The translations under genes and the position numbers were made by a program. A stretch of DNA of 64,000 nucleotides. It comes from a bacterium (GTDB lineage: Bacteria; Vulcanimicrobiota; Xenobia; Xenobiales; JADMJV01). The notes beneath the pieces are model-generated. The model was given only the letters and a program-made list of their open reading frames with translations. It was not told the DNA's origin and searched no databases. The stretch is from NCBI GenBank assembly GCA_018780265.1, contig JADMJV010000029.1, positions 1-64,000 on the forward strand, written 5' to 3'. Position 1 is the first letter of the stretch; each line of letters starts with the position of its first letter. This document shows positions 43,630 through 51,484 of the stretch, piece after piece.

Positions 43630-44652
43630 CTAACGGGAAAAGCTGAATTCGCCGTGATCTCCATATACATCTTCGAGATAGACCTTGAGATCCTCTCGGT
43701 TGGGCACCTTGGGAAAGGTGATGAATCCAACCACTTCCTGTTTCGGATTGAGCTTTCGGTCAAGCACCTGGTCGTATCTGGACGAGGTGACCCGCTTGTC
43801 GTCCGGGCCGCTTACAAACATATGCCAGTGGAAGGGAGACATTTCCACGTTGAGTTCGCCGATGTTTTTGATGCGAACTTGAAAGACGTCGTTACTGTCC
43901 AAGGCCTTGTCCTTCGTCAGTTGGCTGCGCAAGGCGTTGAGCTCTTCCACGCTGGTCATTCCTTGTTGTGCGGCCTGCATTTTGCAGTAGGCATCGAGCA
44001 GTTCGGAATCCCAGCGAGTCACTTCAATTTCGAGACGAGCCACATAGTCTTTCATCATGCTGTCGCGCATGTGCTGGTTGAGCAGGGCTTGATTGGCGGT
44101 GCGCAGGAGTAGATCGGTGGGACCCCACCAACCACCGGCCCAGATGGAGTAGCCCAGGCTGTCCAGGGTCGTACTCAAGGTCAGGTCGTTGAAGTCCGAA
44201 GGATTATCGTTCTTGCCGGACCACTTTTGCGAGAACTCTTGACTCTGAGTGCGACTTCGCAGCAATTCTTCATAGTCCTGGCGACTCTGCTCCATGGTCA
44301 GCTGGTTGGGGGTCAAAGGCCGGGGGGGCTTGGGATGGAGACCCACCACCGGGGTAGTGGTATCGCCCGAGATGCTCAGGGCGTCGCCGGCCAGTACAGA
44401 CTCTTGGGAAAAGAGTTGAGAGACCACCGCCTGCGACTCCTGGTTGTTGACGTTTTGGATGACCAGTTCGGCAATATTCCGGCCCTGGCGCAGTACTACA
44501 AACCGGTCCCCCACCTTGACCTGGTCCATACTGCCACGATTGATGACAATGCGCGGGCCTTCGACACGCACCACAAAGCCTGCTGGGGCCGCCCCGGCCA
44601 GACCGGAACCCAGGACCAGGCCCAAAAACCATGAACTTCGTTTTATACGCAT
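43630..44652 (-). CDS. Secreted protein of unknown function with FlgT-like N-terminal beta domain
   Basis: A 340-residue protein from the ATG at 44652 with a signal peptide (SSWFLGLVLGSGLAGAAPA). Residues 25-85 (VEGPRIVINRGSMDQVKVGD, RFVVLRQG) resemble the small beta-barrel found in FlgT and similar periplasmic proteins. The middle is helical and the C-terminal part has a beta sandwich-like pattern (VFQVRIKNIGELNVEMSPFH). Divergent from the BsuPI-domain gene, 60 bp away; possibly part of the same secretory context. No enzyme motif is seen. Confidence 0.6.
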   Translation of the reverse strand: MRIKRSSWFLGLVLGSGLAGAAPAGFVVRVEGPRIVINRGSMDQVKVGDRFVVLRQGRNIAELVIQNVNNQESQAVVSQLFSQESVLAGDALSISGDTTTPVVGLHPKPPRPLTPNQLTMEQSRQDYEELLRSRTQSQEFSQKWSGKNDNPSDFNDLTLSTTLDSLGYSIWAGGWWGPTDLLLRTANQALLNQHMRDSMMKDYVARLEIEVTRWDSELLDAYCKMQAAQQGMTSVEELNALRSQLTKDKALDSNDVFQVRIKNIGELNVEMSPFHWHMFVSGPDDKRVTSSRYDQVLDRKLNPKQEVVGFITFPKVPNREDLKVYLEDVYGDHGEFSFSR

Positions 44653-44712
44653 GGCTAAATTATCCACGCCAGCGAGCAGGTTGACAAGACCAAGATTCGG
44701 AACTCCTCTCTT

Positions 44713-45300
44713 ATGGATTCGCCGCGCAACGTACGTTTAAAACGCAAGGTCACTTCGGTGGAGCCCCTTACACCTCAGCAGCAGATGTTTCGTTTTGGTC
44801 TGGCTCTGGTCGCGCTGATCATCCTGTTTATTCTGGGCATCAAATGGTTTGCCGAAAACCGGAGCAAAATGCTCAATTCCTCGGCCGAACTCGATTCGCG
44901 CGGCCTCTATCTCAAGCTCTCTATGAAAAAGTCGAGCTATATGGGTGGCGAACCGGTCGATGTTCAGTTGTTGGTGAAGAATATCTCGGAAAAGGATGTG
45001 GTGCTCAATTTTGATACCAACCTGGAATTTGACTTCACGGTGCAGAGCGAACTTGATCTGTTGTTTACTCAGATTCCCCAGAATATATGGCAATATAGCA
45101 GCGAACCCGAACACATTCCTCAGCCTAAAGCTCACAGCATAACGATTGCACCAGGAAAAGAGCAGACTTTTCGAGGAACCTGGGGCCAGCAGATGTTCAG
45201 CGGGGCCAAAGTCAAGCCAGGGCGGTATATCATCACCGGGTATCTCAAGTCCAGTAACCATGCAGAGACTCTCCAGCTCAGGGGACAAACCCAGAAGTAA
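44713..45300 (+). CDS. Membrane-anchored BsuPI-domain protein (intracellular proteinase inhibitor-like)
   Basis: A 195-residue protein with one N-terminal membrane segment (FGLALVALIILFILGIKWF) and an extracytoplasmic domain. VDVQLLVKNISEKDVVLNFD, FDFTV, IWQYSS and FRGTWGQQM fit the BsuPI beta-sandwich (PF12690). The Bacillus homologue inhibits the major intracellular protease; here, with an anchor, the partner is unknown. Two clan-typical proteases lie at 9.4-12.4 kb but no link is shown. The tRNA promoter begins 9 bp after its stop. Confidence 0.72.
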   Translation: MDSPRNVRLKRKVTSVEPLTPQQQMFRFGLALVALIILFILGIKWFAENRSKMLNSSAELDSRGLYLKLSMKKSSYMGGEPVDVQLLVKNISEKDVVLNFDTNLEFDFTVQSELDLLFTQIPQNIWQYSSEPEHIPQPKAHSITIAPGKEQTFRGTWGQQMFSGAKVKPGRYIITGYLKSSNHAETLQLRGQTQK

Positions 45301-45308
45301 GCCCGCGG

Positions 45309-45337
45309 TTGACGAAACTTTCCCTCGGTTGTATACT
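45309..45337 (+). promoter_or_regulatory. Sigma-70-type promoter of the tRNA operon
   Basis: TTGACG at 45309-45314 and TATACT at 45332-45337 are separated by exactly 17 bp. Transcription would start near 45344, about 7 bases before the first tRNA. The fit to the consensus is nearly perfect, as expected for a strong stable-RNA promoter. Confidence 0.82.
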
Positions 45338-45350
45338 CCCGTTCGGGCTT

Positions 45351-45427
45351 CGGAGCGTAGCGCAGCCTGGTAGCGCACCTGCTTTGGGAGCAGGGGGCCG
45401 CCGGTTCAAATCCGGCCGCTCCGACCA
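45351..45427 (+). tRNA. tRNA-Pro (anticodon UGG)
   Basis: The acceptor CGGAGCG pairs with CGCTCCG, the T-loop GGTTCAAATCC is canonical, and the anticodon loop TTTGGGA carries TGG. The 3' CCA is encoded. Confidence 0.95.
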
Positions 45428-45433
45428 GAGCTT

Positions 45434-45506
<73 letters not shown>

Positions 45507-45528
45507 ATCAAAACTGAATAAATTTTGT

Positions 45529-45603
45529 GGTGAGTATAGCTCAGTTGGTTAGAGCACTGGTCTGTGGCACCAGGGGTCGGGGGTTCAAGTCCCCTTACTC
45601 ACC
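45529..45603 (+). tRNA. tRNA-His (anticodon GUG)
   Basis: The acceptor GTGAGTA pairs with TACTCAC, and an extra 5' G at 45529 faces the discriminator C at 45603, the tRNA-His identity pair. The anticodon loop CTGTGGC carries GTG. CCA is not encoded. Confidence 0.95.
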
Positions 45604-45613
45604 CTCTCTTCTC

Positions 45614-45688
45614 GGGCCGCTAGCTCAGCGGTAGAGCAACCGGCTCTTAACCGGTTGGCCGTAGGTTCGAATCCTACGCGGCCCACCA
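45614..45688 (+). tRNA. tRNA-Lys (anticodon CUU)
   Basis: The acceptor GGGCCGC pairs with GCGGCCC. The anticodon stem ACCGG/CCGGT closes the loop CTCTTAA with CTT. The 3' CCA is encoded. Confidence 0.94.
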
Positions 45689-45706
45689 AAAGTGAATAGC
45701 TCTCTA

Positions 45707-45781
45707 GGGCCGGTAGCTCAGTGGTAGAGCATCCGACTTTTAATCGGGTGGTCGCGGGTTCGAATCCCGCCCGGCCCACCA
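45707..45781 (+). tRNA. tRNA-Lys (anticodon UUU)
   Basis: The acceptor GGGCCGG pairs with CCGGCCC and the anticodon loop CTTTTAA carries TTT. The 3' CCA is encoded. It follows the CUU isoacceptor and resembles it, which suggests local duplication. Confidence 0.94.
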
Positions 45782-45783
45782 CC

Positions 45784-45810
45784 AAAGCCTCGCGAAATCG
45801 AGGCTTTGTT
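45784..45810 (+). terminator. Rho-independent terminator of the tRNA operon
   Basis: A perfect 9-bp stem AAAGCCTCG / CGAGGCTTT with a 6-base loop begins two bases after the CCA of the last tRNA. The T-rich tail is short (TTTGTT), as is common after stable-RNA operons. Confidence 0.72.
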
Positions 45811-45955
45811 GGGGTCCTGGTTGGGTGAGTAAAATTGAGTCAAAAGGTGGCAAAGATAGCCACCAAAACCGCCACCGGATTTCTTCAAGGTTCTAGGAAT
45901 GACGAGGATGCCCCAGAACTCGTCCAGGTGCCAGGCCGCTTCCACCTTTTTGTCG

Positions 45956-46372
45956 ATGAGACCGGCCAACACACCCGTGGCGAGTATTTTTCTCGTTTGC
46001 GCACTGGCGGTCCCCACGGCCAATCTGGATCGGCTTCGAGATGAAGTTTCCACAGCAGAGGCCATTACCGGCCTCCCGTGGCGGTAGTGGGTCCACTCTT
46101 CAATTCAGCGAAAACGCCGCTACCTGGAGGAGATTCAGGAACTGGCCACCGGTCTGGCCACCGTCTACTACAGGAACCACCTTGGAGGAACGCACTATAT
46201 TCCATGGGCCGGGCAACTTATCCGACGGCTGATCGCATTGCTGCGCCTGGCGGACAGCCCCGGCCCGGTAGTGTCCTGGCTGTGGAGCGGTATTTGTCCT
46301 GCCCTGGAGCCAGGACAGCCCCGGCCGCGGTGGTGTGCGACAATTAGTTTTACCGGATTGTTTGAGCCTTAG
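45956..46372 (+). pseudogene. ORF with signal peptide interrupted by one in-frame TAG
   Basis: Starting at the ATG at 45956 the frame reads a plausible signal peptide (PVASIFLVCALAVPTA) then LDRLRDEVSTAEAITGLPWR, a TAG at 46085, and continues in the same frame with RKRRYLEEIQELATGLATVY and GGTHYIPWAGQLIRRLIALL to a TAG at 46370. Third-position GC bias holds on both sides of the first stop. No protein family is recognised. A 14-bp direct repeat (46252, 46313) and a 10-bp inverted repeat (46272/46308) lie in the 3' part. The remaining sequence from 45811 to 46388 shows no other gene; the call is tentative. Confidence 0.33.
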
Positions 46373-46388
46373 AGGGCTTGGTGCATCT

Positions 46389-46811
46389 CTAGTAGCGTAA
46401 CTGGATAGGCGTAAGCAGCTCGTTGTGAGGGCCCACGTAGCATTCAAAGGGAATATGCTCCAAAACGGGTCGGGAGTTTTGCGAATCAAAGGTGCGGGCA
46501 GCCGTATCCGCCGACAGAATGGCGCTAAACCCGCCGGCTACAAGTCCCGTGGCCAACGCGCCTAGACCTGCCGGCACCAGGCAGGACTCCAAAGGAACTC
46601 CCAAAGCGTGACCGGCCAACAAGGCTATAGGAAGGGCCACGCCTGCCGCCACGCCGGTAGCCGTCAAAAAGCTCTTGCGTGAGGCCTCCCCCGTAACCGA
46701 CTCACGAGCGGCCACGAATTGATCGGCGTGCCGCTCAAACTCCGGGCGGGCTGCCCTAGGATACAAACGGTCGGCCATGGGTCCGGGTTGGTTATAGGCT
46801 TGAATCTGCAT
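46389..46811 (-). CDS. Small membrane protein of unknown function
   Basis: A 140-residue protein from the ATG at 46811 (MQIQAYNQPGPMADRLYPRA); a longer in-frame start at 46904 would overlap the divergent zinc-finger gene. It has two hydrophobic segments (SFLTATGVAAGVALPIALLA and GLGALATGLVAGGFSAILSA) forming a hairpin with hydrophilic ends. No family recognised. Confidence 0.55.
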   Translation of the reverse strand: MQIQAYNQPGPMADRLYPRAARPEFERHADQFVAARESVTGEASRKSFLTATGVAAGVALPIALLAGHALGVPLESCLVPAGLGALATGLVAGGFSAILSADTAARTFDSQNSRPVLEHIPFECYVGPHNELLTPIQLRY

Positions 46812-46892
46812 ACCCCAAACTAAGCTCCAGCCCTGAAATTTCCCTATCACGGGCTCAAAGGTCGTCACCGGCCCGGCCGAGAAACTGCGTCC

Positions 46893-47255
46893 ATGCCTAA
46901 ACAAGTGGATTGTCAGTTCTGCGGCTTCAATATGGCAACGGTCACGGCCATTCGCACCACTCCCAAAGGAAAGAAGACCAAGTTGCAGTTATGTGACCGC
47001 TGTCAGTACCTTCACCAGATGGTGGTCCAGGTCAAACCTCTCGAGGATACCATGTCGGTCCCACCGTGCATACTGTGCGGAAAGCTTTCTCAGTTCACTG
47101 CCGAAAGTCACAGTAAAGAGGGGGGGTTCCTGGGCCGTTACCGGGTTTGTGACGGTTGCGTCCGTCGTCAGGAACTGACATTCGCTGATCTGATGCGAGT
47201 GGCCAGTTCCTGGACGCCGGGTGTGCTTGAACTGCCGTCGCTTGGAGAAATTTAG
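46893..47255 (+). CDS. Zinc-finger-like protein with four CxxC motifs
   Basis: A 120-residue cytoplasmic protein with CQFCGF, CDRCQY, CILCGK and CDGCVR, enough for two zinc sites. The spacing (about 31 and 37 residues between paired motifs) resembles treble-clef or ribbon pairs used in nucleic-acid or protein binding. The family is not recognised. It opens a same-strand run with the proline-rich, FHA and GroES-like genes. Confidence 0.65.
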   Translation: MPKQVDCQFCGFNMATVTAIRTTPKGKKTKLQLCDRCQYLHQMVVQVKPLEDTMSVPPCILCGKLSQFTAESHSKEGGFLGRYRVCDGCVRRQELTFADLMRVASSWTPGVLELPSLGEI

Positions 47256-47284
47256 CCAGGCGACCTAAAGAAAGGGCGTTAGTT

Positions 47285-48097
47285 GTGTTCGTTTCTATGG
47301 AGAAAAAATTACGCATTGGCATATCGGTGGTGCTTTTTACTACCCCCGTCTGGGCCGCGCCCCCCCAAGCCCTCGTTGGCAAGCAGCTTCCGCTGGGCCT
47401 GAGTTTTGCAGTATTGACGGTCGTTCTGGTGGTTCTCAGCTATCTGGAGTTCAAGGCCGCCGGGGCCCGCGGAAACGACATGGCCATCGACCGGCTGGCG
47501 GCCGCGGCCGCCCAAAGAAAGGCACGTGTAAACACCGATTCCATCGCTTTGCTGGCCGAAGACATGCCGGCCGAGAGTCCCCTCCCCAGTCCGGCAATGC
47601 CTCCCCCCCCACCCCCTCCAGGAAGAGCGGCGGCCCCCCCGCCTCCTCCACCGCCCCCGCCCCCACCAACCAGGGCTGTGCCGACCTTTCCCCCAATCCC
47701 AGACTCACCCGCACCCACCCGAGTCGTTCCCACTTTCCCGCCCTCGCCAACGGAGAGCGGGGCCGATGTAGGCAATACTTCCGGTGGTTGGGCCGAGATG
47801 TTGCAGAAAGTTCGATCCACGGACTCGGATGCTAGACGGACTTCGGGTGCCGAAGAGGTCAAGCCCGGTTCAGGCTCTGGGGCCTGGGAAGCCTTGCTCA
47901 AAAAAACCTCAGGGGCTGCCTCGGGCGAGAGTCCCAGCCCCTTTGCCAAACCCGGCGTCGAAATGCCCGCAGGTAGTCCTTTTGCGGCCAAAATCGATGA
48001 CGATGACAAGATCGATCCCAATGCCGCTAAAGGATCCAAGCGCAGTATATCTCTCGACTTCGGGGGAGGCTCGAATCCTTTTCAGAAGCCGGAGTAG
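47285..48097 (+). CDS. Membrane protein with long proline-rich and low-complexity cytoplasmic tail
   Basis: A 270-residue protein starting at GTG 47285 (or ATG 47297, MEKKLRIG). It has a signal-like first segment (ISVVLFTTPVWAAPP) and a second membrane segment (LSFAVLTVVLVVLSYLEF), so the C-terminal 210 residues are probably cytoplasmic. These include PPPPPPP and PPPPPPPPPPP runs, TRAVPTFPPIP/TRVVPTFPPSP repeats, two W-x2-(M/L)L-x-K motifs (GGWAEMLQKV, GAWEALLKKT), and a Ser/Thr-rich end. The repeated W-containing peptides look like docking motifs. The FHA gene starts 12 bp downstream, so Thr phosphorylation and FHA binding is a plausible but unproven partnership. Confidence 0.6.
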   Translation: MFVSMEKKLRIGISVVLFTTPVWAAPPQALVGKQLPLGLSFAVLTVVLVVLSYLEFKAAGARGNDMAIDRLAAAAAQRKARVNTDSIALLAEDMPAESPLPSPAMPPPPPPPGRAAAPPPPPPPPPPPTRAVPTFPPIPDSPAPTRVVPTFPPSPTESGADVGNTSGGWAEMLQKVRSTDSDARRTSGAEEVKPGSGSGAWEALLKKTSGAASGESPSPFAKPGVEMPAGSPFAAKIDDDDKIDPNAAKGSKRSISLDFGGGSNPFQKPE

Positions 48098-48109
48098 GAG
48101 AGCCAAGCC

Positions 48110-48901
48110 GTGTGGAAGCTAGATCTGCAACTTCGAGTAAGGGGGGGGGCCGCTACGGGTCGTGTATATCGCCTGGAAGCACCCAACCTGTCCATTGGTC
48201 GCACTTCGCAAGGGGTGGCCCGCACCACCGAATTCATTCACTTAGACGACGACACGGTCTCTCGTCTTCACGCCGACCTGCGCTGGGATGACAGCCGCCA
48301 AAAATATATGCTGATCAATCGCTCGGCCACCAATCCAACCTCCGTCAACGATGTGCTGGTCGACCAGGTAGAGTTGCACCCTGGAGATCAAATCCGAATG
48401 GGAGAGTGCGTTTGCCACCTCGAACCGGCCGAGGCTGGCGAGCCGGCCCAACCAGCCTATCCGATCGCCGCTGTGACAGCGGAAGAAACCAAGAAACTGA
48501 AAGGACCGATCTCCTTAACCTCCAGGCCCCCTCTCTTTGTTCAGGTCATAGCTGGCCCGAACGGCGGTCAGAAGGTTGCCATCACCGGAATTGTCGCAGC
48601 TCTGGGCGGGCCCACCAACCCCCAGAACCCTCCGCCGGTGGGAACTGCCCGCTGGTTTGATCAAGAAATCACTCTCGCTGACGACGCCCTTCCTGCGCAT
48701 TTCCTATCCCTGACCTGGAGAGAATTGCTGAGCGGCTTCGAATTAGCCAGAACCGCACCGCACCACGCCGAAGTAAAGGTGCATCGCAATCGAGGAGGAT
48801 TGGTCTGGGTAGGACTCCTTTCTGCCGCCGGTCCGGGAATCGTTCGGGCCAACGACATCGTCTCTGTCGGCTCTCACCAATTTCAGGTGGTGGTTGGATA
48901 A
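48110..48901 (+). CDS. FHA-domain protein
   Basis: A 263-residue protein from a GTG at 48110. The FHA domain (residues 5-105) has LSIGRTS, DDDTVSRLHADL and the NRSATNPTSVND loop, so the Arg, Ser and Asn that bind phospho-Thr are present. A second part (about 150-263) has a weaker FHA-like strand pattern with DDALPAHFLSLTW and NDIVSVGSHQFQV. It may be a divergent repeat. No Ser/Thr kinase gene lies in the window. Coupled tightly to the upstream proline-rich gene. Confidence 0.8.
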   Translation: MWKLDLQLRVRGGAATGRVYRLEAPNLSIGRTSQGVARTTEFIHLDDDTVSRLHADLRWDDSRQKYMLINRSATNPTSVNDVLVDQVELHPGDQIRMGECVCHLEPAEAGEPAQPAYPIAAVTAEETKKLKGPISLTSRPPLFVQVIAGPNGGQKVAITGIVAALGGPTNPQNPPPVGTARWFDQEITLADDALPAHFLSLTWRELLSGFELARTAPHHAEVKVHRNRGGLVWVGLLSAAGPGIVRANDIVSVGSHQFQVVVG

Positions 48902-48938
48902 GAGGGGGTTTCCCAAGGGTCGCTGAGAAGCTGTAAGC

Positions 48939-49322
48939 GTGAGCGAACTAATACTGGTGGGCGACCGAGTCCTGATCGAGCCCGAGGACGACGAACAACT
49001 CACCGAATCAGGCATTCTGCTGCCTGCTTCGGTGGCCGAGAAAGACCGAATTCGACGGGGTCGCGTGGTCAAGACAGGTCCCGGCTACCTGATGGCCAAT
49101 CCCGAATTTAGTGATGAGCCGTGGCGCAAGCCCAATGACGCGGTGCGTTTTCTGCCCTTGCAGGCCCAGCCTGGCGACCTGGCTTACTTCATTCGCAAAG
49201 AAGCCATCGAGATGAAGTACGAGAGCAAAACCTTTCTCATCGTGCAGCACTCTGCCATTGTAGTCTTGCTGCGCCCCGAATCAAAGGATGTTCTACAGAG
49301 GATTCAGGGGCTCTTAGAATAG
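48939..49322 (+). CDS. GroES-like co-chaperonin family protein
   Basis: A 127-residue protein from a GTG at 48939. The start VGDRVLIEPEDDEQLTESGI and LPASVAEKDRIRRGRVVKTG is the GroES roof and mobile-loop region, and DLAYFIRKEAIEMKY...FLIVQHSAIVVLL is the C-terminal core. It is about 30 residues longer than classical GroES, with an insertion (PGYLMANPEFSDEPWRKPND). No groEL is adjacent, so this may be a specialised paralog rather than the housekeeping protein. Confidence 0.75.
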   Translation: MSELILVGDRVLIEPEDDEQLTESGILLPASVAEKDRIRRGRVVKTGPGYLMANPEFSDEPWRKPNDAVRFLPLQAQPGDLAYFIRKEAIEMKYESKTFLIVQHSAIVVLLRPESKDVLQRIQGLLE

Positions 49323-49364
49323 TCTTTTCAGGAGAAAATCAGCCATCCACTCTAAGCTCGTTTT

Positions 49365-50444
49365 ATGCAGATCGGAGCAGCAATCGCCCCTTTGTCCGCC
49401 GCCCCCACCTGGCGTAGCACCAGCGGCATGGCCGCGCCAGGCGCCAGCGACCGATACATTCCCAGCAGCGCCGATCAAGAAGTTCCGGCCAATCTCAAGA
49501 AGGTGCTGGAAGCTGCCGGTAAGCCTTACTATGATGAGGCCAAAGATGTTGCCGACATCGCCGCCTACTATGCGGAAATCTCCCCGGAAGCAGCGCCGGC
49601 TCAATTTTATGAGGACTTAAGCGCCCAGGTGAAACGCACTCATCGCGAACGCTTTGGTTTCGACCCCATCAAGCGTCTCTTCCCCTGGGTGGACCTGCGC
49701 CCCAATTTACGTCTGCAGAGTATTTACGCTTCCCAACCGGTGTCGACCGATGACCCCGTCAAGGCCACCAAAGGACGCGACTTTGTACAGAAGGTCAAGT
49801 TTCCGGCCCAACCCCGCGTGCGCAAGGACGGCAGCCTCGGTCCTGCCCGCAATGTCCAAAGAAAAGTCGACTTCCGCGAACAGTCCAAGCAGTGGGCCCA
49901 ACAGCTGTTGCAGGCCCCCAACAACGCCCTGGAAATCGCTCAGCGAATCGCCCTGGTCGAGGGCTACCGCTTCTACAACGCCGAGCATTCGGTGCCTCAG
50001 TTCTTCTTCGATCACGACAAGGTCCCCAAGGGGGACCTTCACCACCTGTTTACCTGCGAAAAAACCGCTAACGAGCAGCGCGGTTGTCGCCCCTACAACG
50101 ATACCCGCCACGACCCCCAGGACCGCAGCCAGGGAGGCTGGGCGCCCAAAGAGATCAACGAGTTTGAACCGGACAACGGCAAGGGGCCAGTAGCCCGGGC
50201 AGCCCTGTATTTCCTGCTGCGCTACCCTGGGGAAATCGGCGACAAGCCGTTGGAATACACGAAAAAGAGCCTGGACACCCTGCTGCGCTGGAACCGGGAA
50301 GACCCTGTCAGTCTCTACGAGAAGCATCGCAATCAGGCCATCGCTGAAGTGCAGGGCAACCGCAACCCTTTCATCGACCACCCTGAGTGGGCTGAAAAAA
50401 TCGACTTTACGGCCGCCTTTGGCGAATACGGCCAGAGCCGCTAA
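49365..50444 (+). CDS. Endonuclease I (EndA/NucM) family nuclease
   Basis: A 359-residue protein whose second half fits PF04231: YNAEHSVPQ with the catalytic His, GDLHHLFTCEKTANEQRGC, a GGWAPKEINEFEPDNGKGPVA segment, then LLRWNREDPVSLYEKHRNQA and QGNRNPFIDHPEWAEKI. These residues coordinate Mg2+ and cut DNA non-specifically. Family members are usually periplasmic or secreted, but the N-terminus here (MQIGAAIAPLSAAP) is not a normal signal peptide. The first 180 residues are unique. Confidence 0.82.
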   Translation: MQIGAAIAPLSAAPTWRSTSGMAAPGASDRYIPSSADQEVPANLKKVLEAAGKPYYDEAKDVADIAAYYAEISPEAAPAQFYEDLSAQVKRTHRERFGFDPIKRLFPWVDLRPNLRLQSIYASQPVSTDDPVKATKGRDFVQKVKFPAQPRVRKDGSLGPARNVQRKVDFREQSKQWAQQLLQAPNNALEIAQRIALVEGYRFYNAEHSVPQFFFDHDKVPKGDLHHLFTCEKTANEQRGCRPYNDTRHDPQDRSQGGWAPKEINEFEPDNGKGPVARAALYFLLRYPGEIGDKPLEYTKKSLDTLLRWNREDPVSLYEKHRNQAIAEVQGNRNPFIDHPEWAEKIDFTAAFGEYGQSR

Positions 50445-50549
50445 CCCGACTCATTTTGGCAACATTTATTTTACTTACTGTTTACATCTTAAGCGTCCAG
50501 TAATTTGCTCAGGGGGACTAATCATAGTCAGAGCACAGGGGGCTATGAT

Positions 50550-50909
50550 ATGCAAACGGAAAACTGGACAGAGTTCTATTCCCTCGATCTGGACAATCGT
50601 CGCCGAGCACGACGAGTCAACCAGCAGATCGACGTGCGCTACGTCTTTAGCGGCCAGGCGGTTCGCTCGAGCGTGGCCCTGAATGTCAGCGCTACTGGGG
50701 CTCGACTGCTACTCAACCCGTCCCCACCAGGCGAAACAGAGATGACGCTCCAATTGGCCGACAAAGTCGATGTGCTGGCGCGCACGGTCTGGGAGATCCC
50801 TCTGGGTGGCGGCAAACGAATTGCCGGCGTGGCCTTCGAGGGCGTGAGTCCCGACCAGAAGGCAGCCCTGGAACGCCTTCTGGAGGACATGGTGGCCGTG
50901 GCTGCCTGA
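50550..50909 (+). CDS. PilZ-domain protein, paralog of the 25.9-kb gene
   Basis: From the ATG at 50550 it is 119 residues; an in-frame start at 50505 adds 15 residues of no clear role. The c-di-GMP motif is present as NRRRARR and LNVSATGARL. It shares LDL-NRR, the (N)VS-TGARL core and the V-E--LGGGK end with the protein at 25925, and the DNA around LDLxNRR is nearly identical, so one arose from the other by duplication. Confidence 0.85.
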   Translation: MQTENWTEFYSLDLDNRRRARRVNQQIDVRYVFSGQAVRSSVALNVSATGARLLLNPSPPGETEMTLQLADKVDVLARTVWEIPLGGGKRIAGVAFEGVSPDQKAALERLLEDMVAVAA

Positions 50910-50982
50910 CCTGAAACGAGCAACATTTCGTCGACCTCCCCGATTTACAGTGTCCTGTACACACAGAAAGGACACAAATCCA

Positions 50983-51126
50983 ATGCAAATTTCCCGTTTC
51001 CCGCAAAACTCCCAACTCCCCATTACCCGCCGCCTGCCTAAGGCTCCCGATCGGTCGGGCCTGAAAGACGTGCTGGGTGCCACCATTGGCGCCTGGGGTG
51101 GGGGCCTGGGACGATTGGTTCCCTAA
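50983..51126 (+). CDS. Predicted 47-residue peptide with Gly-rich hydrophobic C-terminus
   Basis: The frame reads MQISRFPQNSQLPITRRLPK and ends in GATIGAWGGGLGRLVP, with AAAGGA 11 bases upstream. Net charge is positive and the last 20 residues are Gly-rich and hydrophobic. It could be a small secreted peptide, a bacteriocin-like product or a non-functional frame. No export or modification gene is adjacent. Confidence 0.45.
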   Translation: MQISRFPQNSQLPITRRLPKAPDRSGLKDVLGATIGAWGGGLGRLVP

Positions 51127-51139
51127 GAGAGCTTTCTTG

Positions 51140-51484
51140 ATGCAGCGACGTACCTTTCTGGCAGCGCTGGCATGGCTGACCCTGCAATCTTCGAGTTGGG
51201 CTCAAAAGAGCCGCCAACACCAGTTGGCCGAAAGGTTGCTGGGTCAGCCCTTAGCCAGCCTGCCAGAGGAGGTGAAGCCCGATCTTGACCTCCTGCTATC
51301 CAGGTTGACTGAGATTTCCGAAGCCAGCCTGGATTTCTCTTTGGCGGACTGGCCCGCCGGTCAGCAAGCCAGCCGCCGCGTCTTAAAGAGGCTGCTCGAC
51401 CCCTGGGAAGCCTGCCCCTTTGCCAGCCGGCCCGGCCAGCCACCGGCGCAGGCCGCCGCCTGGGGGCTGCCGTGCCCAAAGTAG
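51140..51484 (+). CDS. Tat-exported small subunit of a membrane dehydrogenase (gluconate 2-dehydrogenase subunit 3-like)
   Basis: A 114-residue protein from the ATG at 51140. MQRRTFLAALAWLTLQSSSW carries the twin-Arg RRTFL motif, and the mature part is helical and acidic. Such small subunits accompany GMC-type flavoprotein dehydrogenases and let the folded flavoenzyme be exported. Its 3' end overlaps the GMC gene by 13 bp. The family call rests on the Tat signal, size and position. Confidence 0.6.
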   Translation: MQRRTFLAALAWLTLQSSSWAQKSRQHQLAERLLGQPLASLPEEVKPDLDLLLSRLTEISEASLDFSLADWPAGQQASRRVLKRLLDPWEACPFASRPGQPPAQAAAWGLPCPK

